Part shown: one piece after another, positions 35,978-44,973 of the stretch
How positions within the stretch are numbered: position 1 is the first letter of the stretch
Layout of the letters: the number at the start of each line of letters is the position of its first letter
Assembly (NCBI GenBank): GCA_002344065.1
Contig: DDTK01000001.1
Span: 312,076 to 376,075, forward strand
Direction: 5' to 3'
Length of the DNA: 64,000 bases
DNA from: Flammeovirgaceae bacterium UBA2366
Lineage (GTDB): Bacteria; Bacteroidota; Bacteroidia; Cytophagales; Cyclobacteriaceae
Position numbers and translations under genes: made by a program
Notes under the pieces: generated by a model
Seen by the model: the letters and a program-made list of their open reading frames with translations, nothing else
The model's database searches: none
Told to the model about the DNA's origin: nothing

Positions 35978-37282
35978 TTAAAAAGTTTCACCTACCGCAA
36001 AATAAAACCCCATAGCTCCATTTTGCCCAAATGCCATGTCCATGGCCAGATTAAGCCGCCCTGTTCGGTTTAGCATCAGGCGGGCGCCAAACCCTCCAGC
36101 CAGTCGATTAGCTTCAAATAGCTTCAGCTTAGGGAGAAATTCATCTCCTATTTGTATGGCTTCACGGGAGGTAGTGGTTGAACTGACAAAGACTACTCCG
36201 CCAAGTAATCCATTGGCGGTAACAGGAAACCGATATTCGCTTTCCAAAGTTACCCAACCCGGCCCCCGAAATCGTCCTGCCACATATCCTCGTCCTATTC
36301 GGTTACGCATATCATATGCACTGGCCGGCAAATGAAGATAAGGTAATTTGCCAGAAGTCAGTATATGACCAATTCCCCAAAACCCGATCAGATGACGGGG
36401 CTTTGTAGCTGACAACTGCTTATAATATCGTGCCTCCAGGTAAAACTGATCTGAGTTTGCTGTACTTCCTAAAAACTCCTGATTGTTGCGAAACATAAAC
36501 TGGACAAAAGCCCCTTTGTATGGATTGACGGTATGATCCCGGCTATCATAAACCAGGTTAATACTGCTGCCGGATGTGGCATAGCTGGTGGTGTTTATTC
36601 CTTTGATGGTGTTGAATGCATAGTGACTGGTTACCACCGGCTCTGCTGCATTAAGGTCAAGTGCTAAATCCTTAATGCCATAGTGATAGTCAAGATGATA
36701 GCCAATTCCCACATAAAAATTATCTGCAACTTCCCTTAAGGCCGTGTAATAAAACTTGGTTTGGTTAAAGGTGAGTGGTTGTGCACCACCCAAAGCAGCC
36801 GTTGTTACACCACCCCAGTTCCAACTCTCTTTAATGGGTTGGCTGTAATCGCTGCCCAGTCCATACGTATTTTCAGAAAAAAAACTGTATTTAAAGTCAA
36901 CAAGCATTTCCCAGGTGTTGTTGGCGGTCATTATTGTTCCTTTGACGGAGGCCACAAACTGATTTTTTGTAGTAAGCTGAAGGGATGCATTCAGGTTGGA
37001 AATACTGGTAGTCTTTGGATCACCCAAAAAAATGGCCCCTGTACCGCCCACTCCATAAAAAGCGCCAAGCGTAGGGTTTGCCCCAAAAATCGGTATAATA
37101 AATTTCATAAGTTTTCCTTTCTCCGGCAGTCCACTTTCATCTATGGAAGAACCCTTGCCTCGAATAACCATGCGTAAGTCAGTCAAATCCAAATAATCAG
37201 GCGAGGCTTTGGTAGGATCATTTTGAGCATAGCTGCCTACTGAAAAAAACAGAACAAGCCCAGTGATAAAGAAGAATTTCAT
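35978..37282 (-). CDS. Omp85-superfamily surface-antigen barrel without POTRA domains
   Basis: Encodes 434 residues with a signal peptide ending SVGSYAQ. The mature part starts almost directly with barrel strands; no POTRA repeats are visible before IIPIFGANPTLGAFYG. Typical D15/surface-antigen segments follow: SSINLVYDSRDHTVNPYKGAFVQF, the RNRIGRGYVAGRFRG region corresponding to the loop-6 VRGY/F motif, and WVTLESEYRFPV. It ends in a terminal aromatic (GETF). POTRA-less members probably act as transport or assembly pores of unknown cargo. The fourth TGAT-N4-ATCA box lies 46 bases upstream, shared with the divergent DUF4136 gene. Confidence 0.8.
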   Translation of the reverse strand: MKFFFITGLVLFFSVGSYAQNDPTKASPDYLDLTDLRMVIRGKGSSIDESGLPEKGKLMKFIIPIFGANPTLGAFYGVGGTGAIFLGDPKTTSISNLNASLQLTTKNQFVASVKGTIMTANNTWEMLVDFKYSFFSENTYGLGSDYSQPIKESWNWGGVTTAALGGAQPLTFNQTKFYYTALREVADNFYVGIGYHLDYHYGIKDLALDLNAAEPVVTSHYAFNTIKGINTTSYATSGSSINLVYDSRDHTVNPYKGAFVQFMFRNNQEFLGSTANSDQFYLEARYYKQLSATKPRHLIGFWGIGHILTSGKLPYLHLPASAYDMRNRIGRGYVAGRFRGPGWVTLESEYRFPVTANGLLGGVVFVSSTTTSREAIQIGDEFLPKLKLFEANRLAGGFGARLMLNRTGRLNLAMDMAFGQNGAMGFYFAVGETF

Positions 37283-37328
37283 TTTTTAAACAATCTGCTA
37301 TGCTACGGCAATTACAATTTGTAAACTA

Positions 37329-37340
37329 TGATAAAAATCA
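37329..37340. promoter_or_regulatory. Crp/Fnr-type box (copy 4)
   Basis: TGATAAAAATCA in context CTATGATAAAAATCAG, between the divergent Omp85-type and DUF4136 genes. Unlike copies 1-3 it has no clear -7-like element at 41.5 or 51.5 bp on either side. Confidence 0.45.
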
Positions 37341-37399
37341 GAAATTTTGCTTAATCACTTTTGAATATTATTCTACTAACTCAACTATTGCAAAAGCTT

Positions 37400-37957
37400 A
37401 TGAAAAAGCGCGCTCCAATTTTACTAACAATTCTCCTGCTTACGATGGCCTGCAGTTCCGTTAAATTAGTTGATGTTCAGCTAGAAAAAGGATTCATCGT
37501 AAGTAACTACAAAACCTTCGACTTTCTGACTATAAATACCGGTGGTGATGCGGTTAGTCCGCTGGACGGACCTATTTACCGGGCTAATCTTGAGCATATA
37601 AAAGCATCCATTACCAAAGAATTAGAAGCCAGAGGCATTAAAAGATCAACCAGTAATCCTGAATTAACAGTGAACATCGGAATTGTAGTAACCGAAGAAA
37701 TTCAAACCCGTGAAACTAGCTTCGCTAACCCTGCCGATCGGACAGCCTACATGGGTCAGCGCAATTATCACTGGGAGGCCGGTGAAGTGGCGGTGGGTAC
37801 CTATAGGGATGGAACGTTAACCATTCACCTGGTTGATGCGGCAACCAACAAACTTATGTGGAAAGGATCTGCAGAATCCGTTCTACCCAATAAACCAAAA
37901 GAAGTGCCTACGCTTATTGAAGATGCCGTAAAGAAACTATTTGAGAAAATACCTTAA
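37400..37957 (+). CDS. DUF4136 lipoprotein (paralogue 3)
   Basis: Encodes 185 residues from the ATG at 37400; an earlier in-frame start at 37361 would bury the signal peptide. The lipobox is LTMACSS (Cys near 18). The mature protein follows the DUF4136 plan, VDVQLEKGFIVSNYKTFDF, ELEARGIKRSTSNPELTVNIGI, a Trp/Tyr/Gly loop and LTIHLVDAATNKLMWKGSAES, ending in an amphipathic helix. It is the third paralogue in 24 kb and divergent from the Omp85-type barrel gene, which suggests a functional link between them (inference). Confidence 0.87.
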   Translation: MKKRAPILLTILLLTMACSSVKLVDVQLEKGFIVSNYKTFDFLTINTGGDAVSPLDGPIYRANLEHIKASITKELEARGIKRSTSNPELTVNIGIVVTEEIQTRETSFANPADRTAYMGQRNYHWEAGEVAVGTYRDGTLTIHLVDAATNKLMWKGSAESVLPNKPKEVPTLIEDAVKKLFEKIP

Positions 37958-38002
37958 CAATTTAGCTTGCCATTAGTGGATTGATTACTTGCCTGGTTTT
38001 CA

Positions 38003-39097
38003 CTACCTAAAAGTAAACCCTAATCCAACGGTGAGGGCATTAAACTCCTGAACAGAATAATTTCCATACAAGTAAAACGCAAGAATGTTTAAGCGCATAC
38101 CGAGATCAAGCCGCATGCTGTTGTTTTTAAAGTTGGCTGAATAGGGATTCGTTAATTCAAATTCTGCCGGTGAGCCGTTAAAAAATGTGTAGCTACCCTT
38201 TACATCAGCAGTGGTTTTAATACCGTTATAGCCCACGCCACCAAAAAATGTTACGAAAGAAAGCTTTTTGGAAACCAAAGCCTGAAAAAGAAACGCGTTA
38301 AACTTGTAAATCGCTTCCTGAGTTGTTCCAGCCGTTGCCGGAGGAAATTCAGTAGCTAACCCGGAAAGATTAGTCTTACCTTCAAAAGCGGTATAGGCTG
38401 CCATAACAGACAAATCAAATGGAAGCATTTTGATTGCCGGTATGTGTTGCTTTATATCATGCCGCAAGCCTAATCCAAATAACTTTGTTTCCGTGCTGCC
38501 AATTGTAACTTTTGGAACAAATCGAATCATAACATCGGTACCTTTAATTAGTCCCACGCCAATTTGAATCATGGGTGAACCAACAGGTGCAACCTTTATT
38601 GTTTCCCTAACATTTAATCCTTCCGGACCACTGAATGAATCCTGCGGATCAATAAGATTTCCGGGTGAATTAACATTTCCATCATTATCCAAATCATAAT
38701 TCAGATAATAAGTTGTTCGATCTTTTGGTCCTATAATGGTAGGGGCATCGCCACCAGCATTGGTGGTATTTGTGAAGCCTGCAATGGTTGTAAGGTCCAA
38801 ACTCAGAGGATCAAAATAATCTCTCGACTTAGGGATAAAGACTGGAGTTATTGCAATATTTATGTCAAAGCCTCCCAACTTATGTGGTTTGGCGGTATGA
38901 AACCACGCTCCATTTAATGCATAGGATAATCCTTCAATCATAGGACTGATATAGGCTGTGATCAATTTACCTCCATCTTCCTGGCCGGCTTGAAGAAAGC
39001 GAATAAGATCATCTTCATTCTGTGCCTTTACAGAACCAGATAAAAGTACCATCACAGAAAGTGATGACCCGAAAATCAGTTTGGATAGTGTGCTCAT
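38003..39097 (-). CDS. DUF6588 family outer-membrane-type protein
   Basis: Encodes 364 residues with a signal peptide ending SVKAQNED. The start LIRFLQAGQEDGGKLITAYISPMIEGLSYALNGAWFHTA is the hallmark of DUF6588, a Bacteroidota family of predicted outer-membrane barrels. Glycine-rich strand pairs continue to an aromatic C-terminus (VGLGFTFR). The function is unknown. It converges with DUF4136 gene 3 (45-base gap) and is divergent from the first gene of the glycan patch across 209 bases with no recognised regulatory site. Confidence 0.8.
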   Translation of the reverse strand: MSTLSKLIFGSSLSVMVLLSGSVKAQNEDDLIRFLQAGQEDGGKLITAYISPMIEGLSYALNGAWFHTAKPHKLGGFDINIAITPVFIPKSRDYFDPLSLDLTTIAGFTNTTNAGGDAPTIIGPKDRTTYYLNYDLDNDGNVNSPGNLIDPQDSFSGPEGLNVRETIKVAPVGSPMIQIGVGLIKGTDVMIRFVPKVTIGSTETKLFGLGLRHDIKQHIPAIKMLPFDLSVMAAYTAFEGKTNLSGLATEFPPATAGTTQEAIYKFNAFLFQALVSKKLSFVTFFGGVGYNGIKTTADVKGSYTFFNGSPAEFELTNPYSANFKNNSMRLDLGMRLNILAFYLYGNYSVQEFNALTVGLGFTFR

Positions 39098-39306
39098 AAA
39101 TGTGGATTACTCGTTGTTACTTGCACCATACATTCCTTTATGGAAATTTTGGTAAGCTCATTTATGTAAAACTTTCAAATTTATTTGCAAAGTGCAAGAG
39201 AAACAGCACATTAATGTTCATATTTTTGAGGCCAATAGGTCTATAGTAGGCTAAGGTTTATGCATGTAACAAAAGTTCATTTAACGGTGCCATCATTTCT
39301 GTTTTT

Positions 39307-40149
39307 ATGAAAAGAATAGCCGTTATCACCATGGCGCGCAATGATGAGTTTTTTCTCAACTGTTGGGTAAAATATTATGGCGGGCAATTTGGCGAAGAAA
39401 ACCTGTACATCTACCTAGACGGGTTGGATCAAAAGCCACCTCAAGGAGCCGGAAGAGCCAATGTTCATATTGTTGAAAAGCAGGGTATTAAAGTTGTTTC
39501 TGCCGAAAAGCTCCGTCTTAACTATTTATCAGACCGAGCGGCAGAACTGTTTAAGATCGGGTATGATTTGGTTATTGGCTGCGATTCGGACGAATTTTTG
39601 ATCGTTGATTCAAATACGGGGAAAAGTTTACCGGAATACTTGTCGTCTCTTAAAATCAAAACTTCTGTTTCGGCACTTGGGCTTGATGTAGGTCAGCATT
39701 TAAAAGAAGAATTTCCGCTTGATAAATCCAAGCCCATTATACAGCAACGCCAGTACGCGCTTATCAACTCCCGGTTTACCAAAACAAACATCATTGCAAA
39801 ACCTGTTCGATGGGGTCGCGGTTTTCACCGCGTGCGTGGGCACAATTTCCATATTGATAGAAATTTATACCTGTTGCATTTCGGCAATACCGATTATGAA
39901 ACCCTCATGGCAAAATACAACTCGCCAGACATCATCGCGCGCGGTGAACAGGCACATTTCAAGCGTGCCCGCATTAGTGTAATTCAATCTATTTCAACCA
40001 AAAAATCAGTTGATGGCGACACACTTTTTGGTTGGGCCCGCATCATTCAAACCACTTTCCGCCCGTTTTACGCCTGGAACAAACCAGCCATGCTTGGCCT
40101 GCGATGGGTGATAAAAATTCCGCAGCGATTTAAAAACATCGGAATATGA
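39307..40149 (+). CDS. Glycosyltransferase-like protein (GT2/GT92-type fold)
   Basis: Encodes 280 residues. The start KRIAVITMARNDEFFLNCWVKYYGGQFG and the segment DLVIGCDSDEFLIV, a DxD-type metal/nucleotide site (near residues 93-99), fit the glycosyltransferase 2-like group that includes GT92 proteins. It has no signal peptide or membrane helix, so a cytoplasmic enzyme acting on nucleotide-sugars is expected. Donor and acceptor are unknown. Its stop overlaps the start of the Stealth gene as ATGA, so the two proteins are probably made together. Confidence 0.75.
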   Translation: MKRIAVITMARNDEFFLNCWVKYYGGQFGEENLYIYLDGLDQKPPQGAGRANVHIVEKQGIKVVSAEKLRLNYLSDRAAELFKIGYDLVIGCDSDEFLIVDSNTGKSLPEYLSSLKIKTSVSALGLDVGQHLKEEFPLDKSKPIIQQRQYALINSRFTKTNIIAKPVRWGRGFHRVRGHNFHIDRNLYLLHFGNTDYETLMAKYNSPDIIARGEQAHFKRARISVIQSISTKKSVDGDTLFGWARIIQTTFRPFYAWNKPAMLGLRWVIKIPQRFKNIGI

Positions 40150-41168
40150 AAATTGATTTGGTGTACTTGTGGGTGGACGGAAGCGATGAAAACTGGCAGG
40201 CAAAAAAAAATGCGGCTTTAGAGAAAATCGGAAAAAAACTTCCGGCATCCGCAGCGCGTACAACCCGGTGGACAAACCACGATGAACTACTTTATTCACT
40301 GCGCAGTGCTGAAAAATTTGCCCCCTGGATAAATCATATTTTCATTGTTACCGATAGCCAGGCACCGAAATGGCTTAATTTAGAAAACCCAAAAATTAGT
40401 ATTGTCGATCACAAAGAGATTATTCCAAACGAAAAATTACCATTGTTCAACAGCAATGCAATAGAGATGTTTTTGTGGAAAATCCCGGGCCTCTCGGAGT
40501 ATTTTTTGTATGCAAATGATGATATGTTTTTCGGAAAGGAGGTTCAACCAGATTTCTTTTTTGATAAACATGGAAATCCGATTGTAATCATGAAAGAGCG
40601 CAGTCGCAATTTCAATAAGTTAGATGATCATTCGCAGGTAAATCACCGGCTGTTCAGCATCAAAACGGCACGAACAATAAAATTTGTGTACAAGCAATTA
40701 GGCATTAAGTACAACGTAACATTCAAACACGCCATTGAGCCCATACGCAAGACTTGTATGGCTGAAAATTTTCAGATCTTAGAAAAACATTTCATGCAAA
40801 GCACAATCACACCCTTTCGGGATGTGAATAATCTGCAGCGAATTATTATGCCCTTGTATGACAATGCCCGGAAGCAAAATACGATTGTACTGAATTGGCG
40901 TGTAGGTAAAAAAAGAATTGAATATGATCATAAAAGAGATACATTTTTAACCCGGCTTTTTCACAAGCTTTTATGGTTAACGGCAACAATTTTTGGCTTC
41001 GTTCAATACGATTGCTATGATAAGCAATGGAACCTGATACGAAATATCAAAAAATATCAACCGACTTTGTTTGCGATAAACGACTTTTCAGATAAGAAAT
41101 CGTCTTTTAAGCAGGCCTCTGAATTTATGAACAATATGTTCCCGGCTAAATCTGAATTTGAAAAGTGA
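40146..41168 (+). CDS. Stealth-family sugar-phosphate transferase
   Basis: Encodes 340 residues. Stealth conserved regions are clear: CR1 IDLVYLWVDGSDENW at the N-terminus; CR2 with TRWTNHDELLYSLRSAEKFAPWINHIF (residues about 39-65), QAPKWLN, FNSNAIEMFLWKIPGLSEYFLYANDDMFFG; then CR3 with the KYNVTFKHAI region and CR4 with NDFS near the end. Stealth enzymes transfer sugar-1-phosphate, building phosphodiester-linked capsule or cell-surface glycans, and the family also includes GlcNAc-1-phosphotransferase (family knowledge). The sugar here is unknown. Coupled to the preceding glycosyltransferase. Confidence 0.92.
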   Translation: MKIDLVYLWVDGSDENWQAKKNAALEKIGKKLPASAARTTRWTNHDELLYSLRSAEKFAPWINHIFIVTDSQAPKWLNLENPKISIVDHKEIIPNEKLPLFNSNAIEMFLWKIPGLSEYFLYANDDMFFGKEVQPDFFFDKHGNPIVIMKERSRNFNKLDDHSQVNHRLFSIKTARTIKFVYKQLGIKYNVTFKHAIEPIRKTCMAENFQILEKHFMQSTITPFRDVNNLQRIIMPLYDNARKQNTIVLNWRVGKKRIEYDHKRDTFLTRLFHKLLWLTATIFGFVQYDCYDKQWNLIRNIKKYQPTLFAINDFSDKKSSFKQASEFMNNMFPAKSEFEK

Positions 41169-41346
41169 TAAACCCTCGCATTTCTGTTATTATTCTTAAT
41201 CGATAATACTTAACGATCATTTTGCATTGGTCTGGAATATATCCAAGAACGCGTTATTGACTGATAATTGAAAATCATGAAAGGTTACGTAATTTTATGG
41301 GATTTTAACTGCTGGCCAGTAAACTAACCATACTCAATTATCAACC

Positions 41347-42147
41347 ATGAATCTCAAATACAGAATATTTAAACTATTCACTGCTTTTCGGTTTTATCTG
41401 AGCTCCAGCGAAAACATATTTTATCTCTTTTATTACCGCCATATTTACCGACCGGCCAAAGGTACACTCGCTGAATTTATTGATGACTTTTCCCGCAAAC
41501 ATGCCCCGGTTACGTTCCTCCAGGTTGGTGCCAATGATGGACTGGTGTCTGATCCGCTTCACAAATTTATAAAACGTGATAATTGGCGTGGCGTAATGCT
41601 GGAACCGCAGCCTGAAGTTTTTAATCAGTATTTGGTAAAGACACACAAAAGAAGGCCCGAAATCACCCCGATCAATGCTGCGCTGGACACCCGGGATGGC
41701 ACAAGTACACTTTATATCCTTAACGTGAGCGCTGAGCGGTGGGCAACGGGTTTGTCATCATTCAATAAGTCCGTATTGGTAGACACAATTAAAAACGGCT
41801 CTATAGCAAAGAAAGCCAAAAAAAGAGGTGTCAAGTTACCCGCCAATGTGGAGGATATGATAGAGGGCCGCCAAATAAAAACCATTAGCCCGGATACGCT
41901 GCTTAAGCATTTTGGCCCGGAAGGTTTTAAACTGCTGGCTGTAGATACAGAAGGATATGATTTCGAAATTTTAAAAATGCTGGATATAAGTAAGGTAGCC
42001 CCTCAGGCAATTATTTATGAGGAAAATAATTTTGACCCTAAAACAGCCAGTGACTGTCGCCAATACCTTACTGACCTGGGTTACACATGCCGCTCAATCG
42101 GACGCGATGTGGTGGCTGTGAAAGCACCAGCAAAGACACCATCATAA
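41347..42147 (+). CDS. FkbM-family methyltransferase
   Basis: Encodes 266 residues. The SAM-binding motif is FLQVGANDGLVSDPLH (about residues 58-73), followed by WRGVMLEPQPEVF and INAALD, which match the FkbM methyltransferase domain; LLAVDTEGYDFEIL completes it. These enzymes O-methylate sugars or polyketides. In this neighbourhood, methylation of a surface glycan is the natural guess. It is 178 bases after the Stealth gene, so it may have its own promoter, though none is clear. Confidence 0.88.
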   Translation: MNLKYRIFKLFTAFRFYLSSSENIFYLFYYRHIYRPAKGTLAEFIDDFSRKHAPVTFLQVGANDGLVSDPLHKFIKRDNWRGVMLEPQPEVFNQYLVKTHKRRPEITPINAALDTRDGTSTLYILNVSAERWATGLSSFNKSVLVDTIKNGSIAKKAKKRGVKLPANVEDMIEGRQIKTISPDTLLKHFGPEGFKLLAVDTEGYDFEILKMLDISKVAPQAIIYEENNFDPKTASDCRQYLTDLGYTCRSIGRDVVAVKAPAKTPS

Positions 42148-42264
42148 AACAAGTCAATATTACCAGGGACATGCTGCTTCGAATTCACTGAAAATTTTCA
42201 AAACCAAACAATATTTTTCTTTCTTTCCGGGTCTTACTTAAACACTAAAAATTCTACTATTCAC

Positions 42265-43164
42265 TTGAAGGAAAAGACCAACATAAGAAAATTTTTCGCA
42301 AGAGTCATATCCGCTTTAGTGCCGAACAAGTTTTTACGACATCGTGTGCGTGGGCTGATTGAATTCGGCCTGACGCGCGCTGCCCGGATTGCCCGACAAA
42401 ACCGTACTATGCGCGCTATTCTACCGGCACATTATTTAACCGTATGCGCGATAGCGAAAAATGAGGGATCATATTTCAGCGAATGGATTGAATGGCACAC
42501 CAACCTCGGTGTAGAAAAGTTTTATATTTACGACAACGAATCGATGGATGCTACACGAGAGATCTTGCAGCCACATATAGATTCAGGCCTGGTTGAATAC
42601 CACTTCATTGCCGGTAAGAAAAAGCAAACCGCAGCCTATGATGATTGCCTTGCCCGGCACCGCTATGATTCACGGTGGATTGCATTCATTGATATAGATG
42701 AGTTCATTATTCCCATAAAAAATAAAACCATACCTGAATTTTTAAAGGATTTCGAAAAATTTGCTGCCGTAGAAATCAACTGGCTGTGCTATGGTAGTGG
42801 CGGGGCGAAAACGCGCGTGCCAGGTAAGGTTATGGAACGTTTCCGTACACATTCGCACCCTGACTCTGATTTGAACCGGCATATCAAAACCATACTGAAC
42901 CCGCGGTTGGCTTTGAATTTCATTTCTTCCCATCACCCTACACTTCTTTCCGGCCGTACCGTTGACACGAGCGGTCACACTGTGCGTCAGTACTTTTTCA
43001 AACGCCCGCCCTTGCACGACAAAATCAGGATTAATCACTACGCTGTAAAATCGTACGAGGAATTTTTAGAGAAAAAAAAGCGGGGACGCGGAATGTCACT
43101 TAATTCGCGAGAGTTGGATTACTTTGATAAATTCGACCGGAACGAACTAACGGACGACAGGTAA
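42265..43164 (+). CDS. GT92-like glycosyltransferase
   Basis: Encodes 299 residues from a TTG at 42265; the first in-frame ATG is at 42409 and would delete a basic N-terminal segment. Motifs are LTVCAIAKNEGSYFSEWIEWHTNLGVEKFYIYDNES, the nucleotide-binding start of the GT92/DUF23 group, and WIAFIDIDEFI with the DxD metal site. RINHYAVKSYEEFLEKKKRG near the C-terminus is also typical. A cytoplasmic location is likely. The gene ends 17 bases before the rsgA ATG. Confidence 0.83.
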   Translation: MKEKTNIRKFFARVISALVPNKFLRHRVRGLIEFGLTRAARIARQNRTMRAILPAHYLTVCAIAKNEGSYFSEWIEWHTNLGVEKFYIYDNESMDATREILQPHIDSGLVEYHFIAGKKKQTAAYDDCLARHRYDSRWIAFIDIDEFIIPIKNKTIPEFLKDFEKFAAVEINWLCYGSGGAKTRVPGKVMERFRTHSHPDSDLNRHIKTILNPRLALNFISSHHPTLLSGRTVDTSGHTVRQYFFKRPPLHDKIRINHYAVKSYEEFLEKKKRGRGMSLNSRELDYFDKFDRNELTDDR

Positions 43165-43181
43165 ATTTGTACTTTAGGAGA

Positions 43182-44096
43182 ATGAAAGGTTTGGTGAAGC
43201 GATCTACCGGATCATGGTATGATGTTTATACAGAAGACGGACGTCTGTTGCCGTGTCGCACACGCGGCAAACTTCGCCTGGAGGGCTACAAAGAAACCAA
43301 TCCCATTGCTGTTGGCGATCATGTTTTGCTGGAGATTGAGAATAACGAAGGCATCATCACCAAAATTCTGGAGCGGAGAAATCATATTCAGCGACAATCC
43401 GTAAAGAAAACCGGGCATGCACATGTTCTGGCCGCTAATATTGATCAGGCCGTGTTGATCGTAACCATGATTCTGCCCCGCACTTCCACTGGGTTTATTG
43501 ATCGATTCCTCGCTACGGCTGAATCGTATGATATTCCTCAGTTATTAATATTTAATAAGCAGGATGTTTTGAGTGAGTCCGATTTGCCGGCACAACAACA
43601 ACTCATTGAAATCTATGAAAAAATAGGTGTGCGATGTTTTAAAATATCTGCCCTGCAAGACGATGTGGGTGTTGTCACAGAATTACTGGAGGGAAAAACA
43701 AGCCTTATTGCCGGACACTCCGGTGTTGGCAAATCAACCCTGCTCAATAAACTCTCTCCTGAAATCAAACAATCAACTGCAGACATTTCTGGTTTTTCAG
43801 AAAAAGGAACCCACACCACCACGTTTGCTGAAATGTTTAAGCTAGATAACACAACGTTTGTCATTGACACACCAGGAATAAAAGAATGGGGATTAGTAAG
43901 TATGAAACCCGAAGAATTATCCGACAACTTTCCGGAAATGCGTGCCTTACGCTCTGCTTGCAAATTTGGTTATCGTTGCTTGCACCTGAATGAACCGGGC
44001 TGCGCGGTTAAACTGGCTGTTGAAACCGGTGAAATCGCGTTAAGCCGATATTCCAATTATTTAAGTACGTTGTCTGGTGAGGATAACCGGAAATAG
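43182..44096 (+). CDS. rsgA: Small ribosomal subunit-dependent GTPase A
   Basis: Encodes 304 residues from the ATG at 43182, one base after an AGGAG ribosome site; the frame could extend to a TTG at 43167. The GTPase motifs are in the circularly permuted order typical of RsgA: NKQD (125-128), then GHSGVGKST (178-186), then DTPG (229-232). An N-terminal OB fold precedes the GTPase domain, and a C-terminal zinc region has CKFGYRCLHLNEPGC. It acts in late maturation of the 30S ribosomal subunit. It is a housekeeping gene placed inside the glycan patch. Confidence 0.95.
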   Translation: MKGLVKRSTGSWYDVYTEDGRLLPCRTRGKLRLEGYKETNPIAVGDHVLLEIENNEGIITKILERRNHIQRQSVKKTGHAHVLAANIDQAVLIVTMILPRTSTGFIDRFLATAESYDIPQLLIFNKQDVLSESDLPAQQQLIEIYEKIGVRCFKISALQDDVGVVTELLEGKTSLIAGHSGVGKSTLLNKLSPEIKQSTADISGFSEKGTHTTTFAEMFKLDNTTFVIDTPGIKEWGLVSMKPEELSDNFPEMRALRSACKFGYRCLHLNEPGCAVKLAVETGEIALSRYSNYLSTLSGEDNRK

Positions 44097-44107
44097 GAAT
44101 AGCCATT

Positions 44108-44971
44108 TTATGAATAGGTCATTGACTTATTTCTCCTCAATAATTTCAGGTACCAAAGCACAATCTGAAAATTCACCAATCGCAGGTTTAGTTTAATCTC
44201 ATACCGGATTCTCCGGGTTAAGGCCATTTGCTCTTCTCTTGATTTATTCAATGAAAGTATCTTTTCACAAACTTTATACGTGCTTATGGAATGCTTACTA
44301 AACACTTTAAACTGACCAGTAGATTGAGCGTTTCTTACCATACGCTTTTTAAGAAGCACATCTTCGGAGTAGCAATACTTAAAAAATCTTGATGACCGAA
44401 TCCAGAAATCAAAATCTTCATAACTTAACGACTCATCATAGCCCCCTAATTTCTCTATTACCGTTCGGGTAAACATTACCGTTGGCGGGCAAATAAAATA
44501 TCGTTGAATAATTTCCCTGTAAACATCGCCTTGCGGAATGGTGTTGTGAGGAAAATTGTCGGAATGGTTTTTCAGAAACTTTCCCTCCTCATCTATGATT
44601 ATCGCATCCGAAAAATGTACGCCAAATCCCTCGCCTGCCTCTTCTAAAGCTTCAACCCCAATCCTCACCCGGTCAGCAAGCAATACATCATCAGCCGCAA
44701 GATCAATCAGGTATTGTCCTTTGGCCAAAGTCAATCCTTTATTAAACGCACGGCAATTGCCAACATTTTCCTTCAGCAACAACACTTCCAGTTGTGGATA
44801 CTGAACCTTTAATTGTGTAATTGTATCCTGACTACCATCCGTACTGGCATCATCAACAACAACAAGTTGCAAAGGTGAATACGATTGATTGATTACCGAC
44901 TCAACCGCTTCACGAACAAAACGTTTTTGATTATAACTCAGGCAAATTACAGTTACCAACGGTGTGCTCAT
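44108..44971 (-). CDS. Family 2 glycosyltransferase
   Basis: Encodes 287 residues. The N-terminal GT-A start PLVTVICLSYNQKRFVREAVESVI, then VVVDDASTDGSQ and DLAADDVLLADR with the metal-binding DDD-type site (about residues 93-97), are standard GT2 features. No membrane helix is present. It converges with rsgA (11 bases between stops) and follows the FemAB-like gene by two bases on the minus strand, so the pair is probably one transcript. Donor and acceptor are unknown. Confidence 0.9.
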   Translation of the reverse strand: MSTPLVTVICLSYNQKRFVREAVESVINQSYSPLQLVVVDDASTDGSQDTITQLKVQYPQLEVLLLKENVGNCRAFNKGLTLAKGQYLIDLAADDVLLADRVRIGVEALEEAGEGFGVHFSDAIIIDEEGKFLKNHSDNFPHNTIPQGDVYREIIQRYFICPPTVMFTRTVIEKLGGYDESLSYEDFDFWIRSSRFFKYCYSEDVLLKKRMVRNAQSTGQFKVFSKHSISTYKVCEKILSLNKSREEQMALTRRIRYEIKLNLRLVNFQIVLWYLKLLRRNKSMTYS

Positions 44972-44973
44972 GC

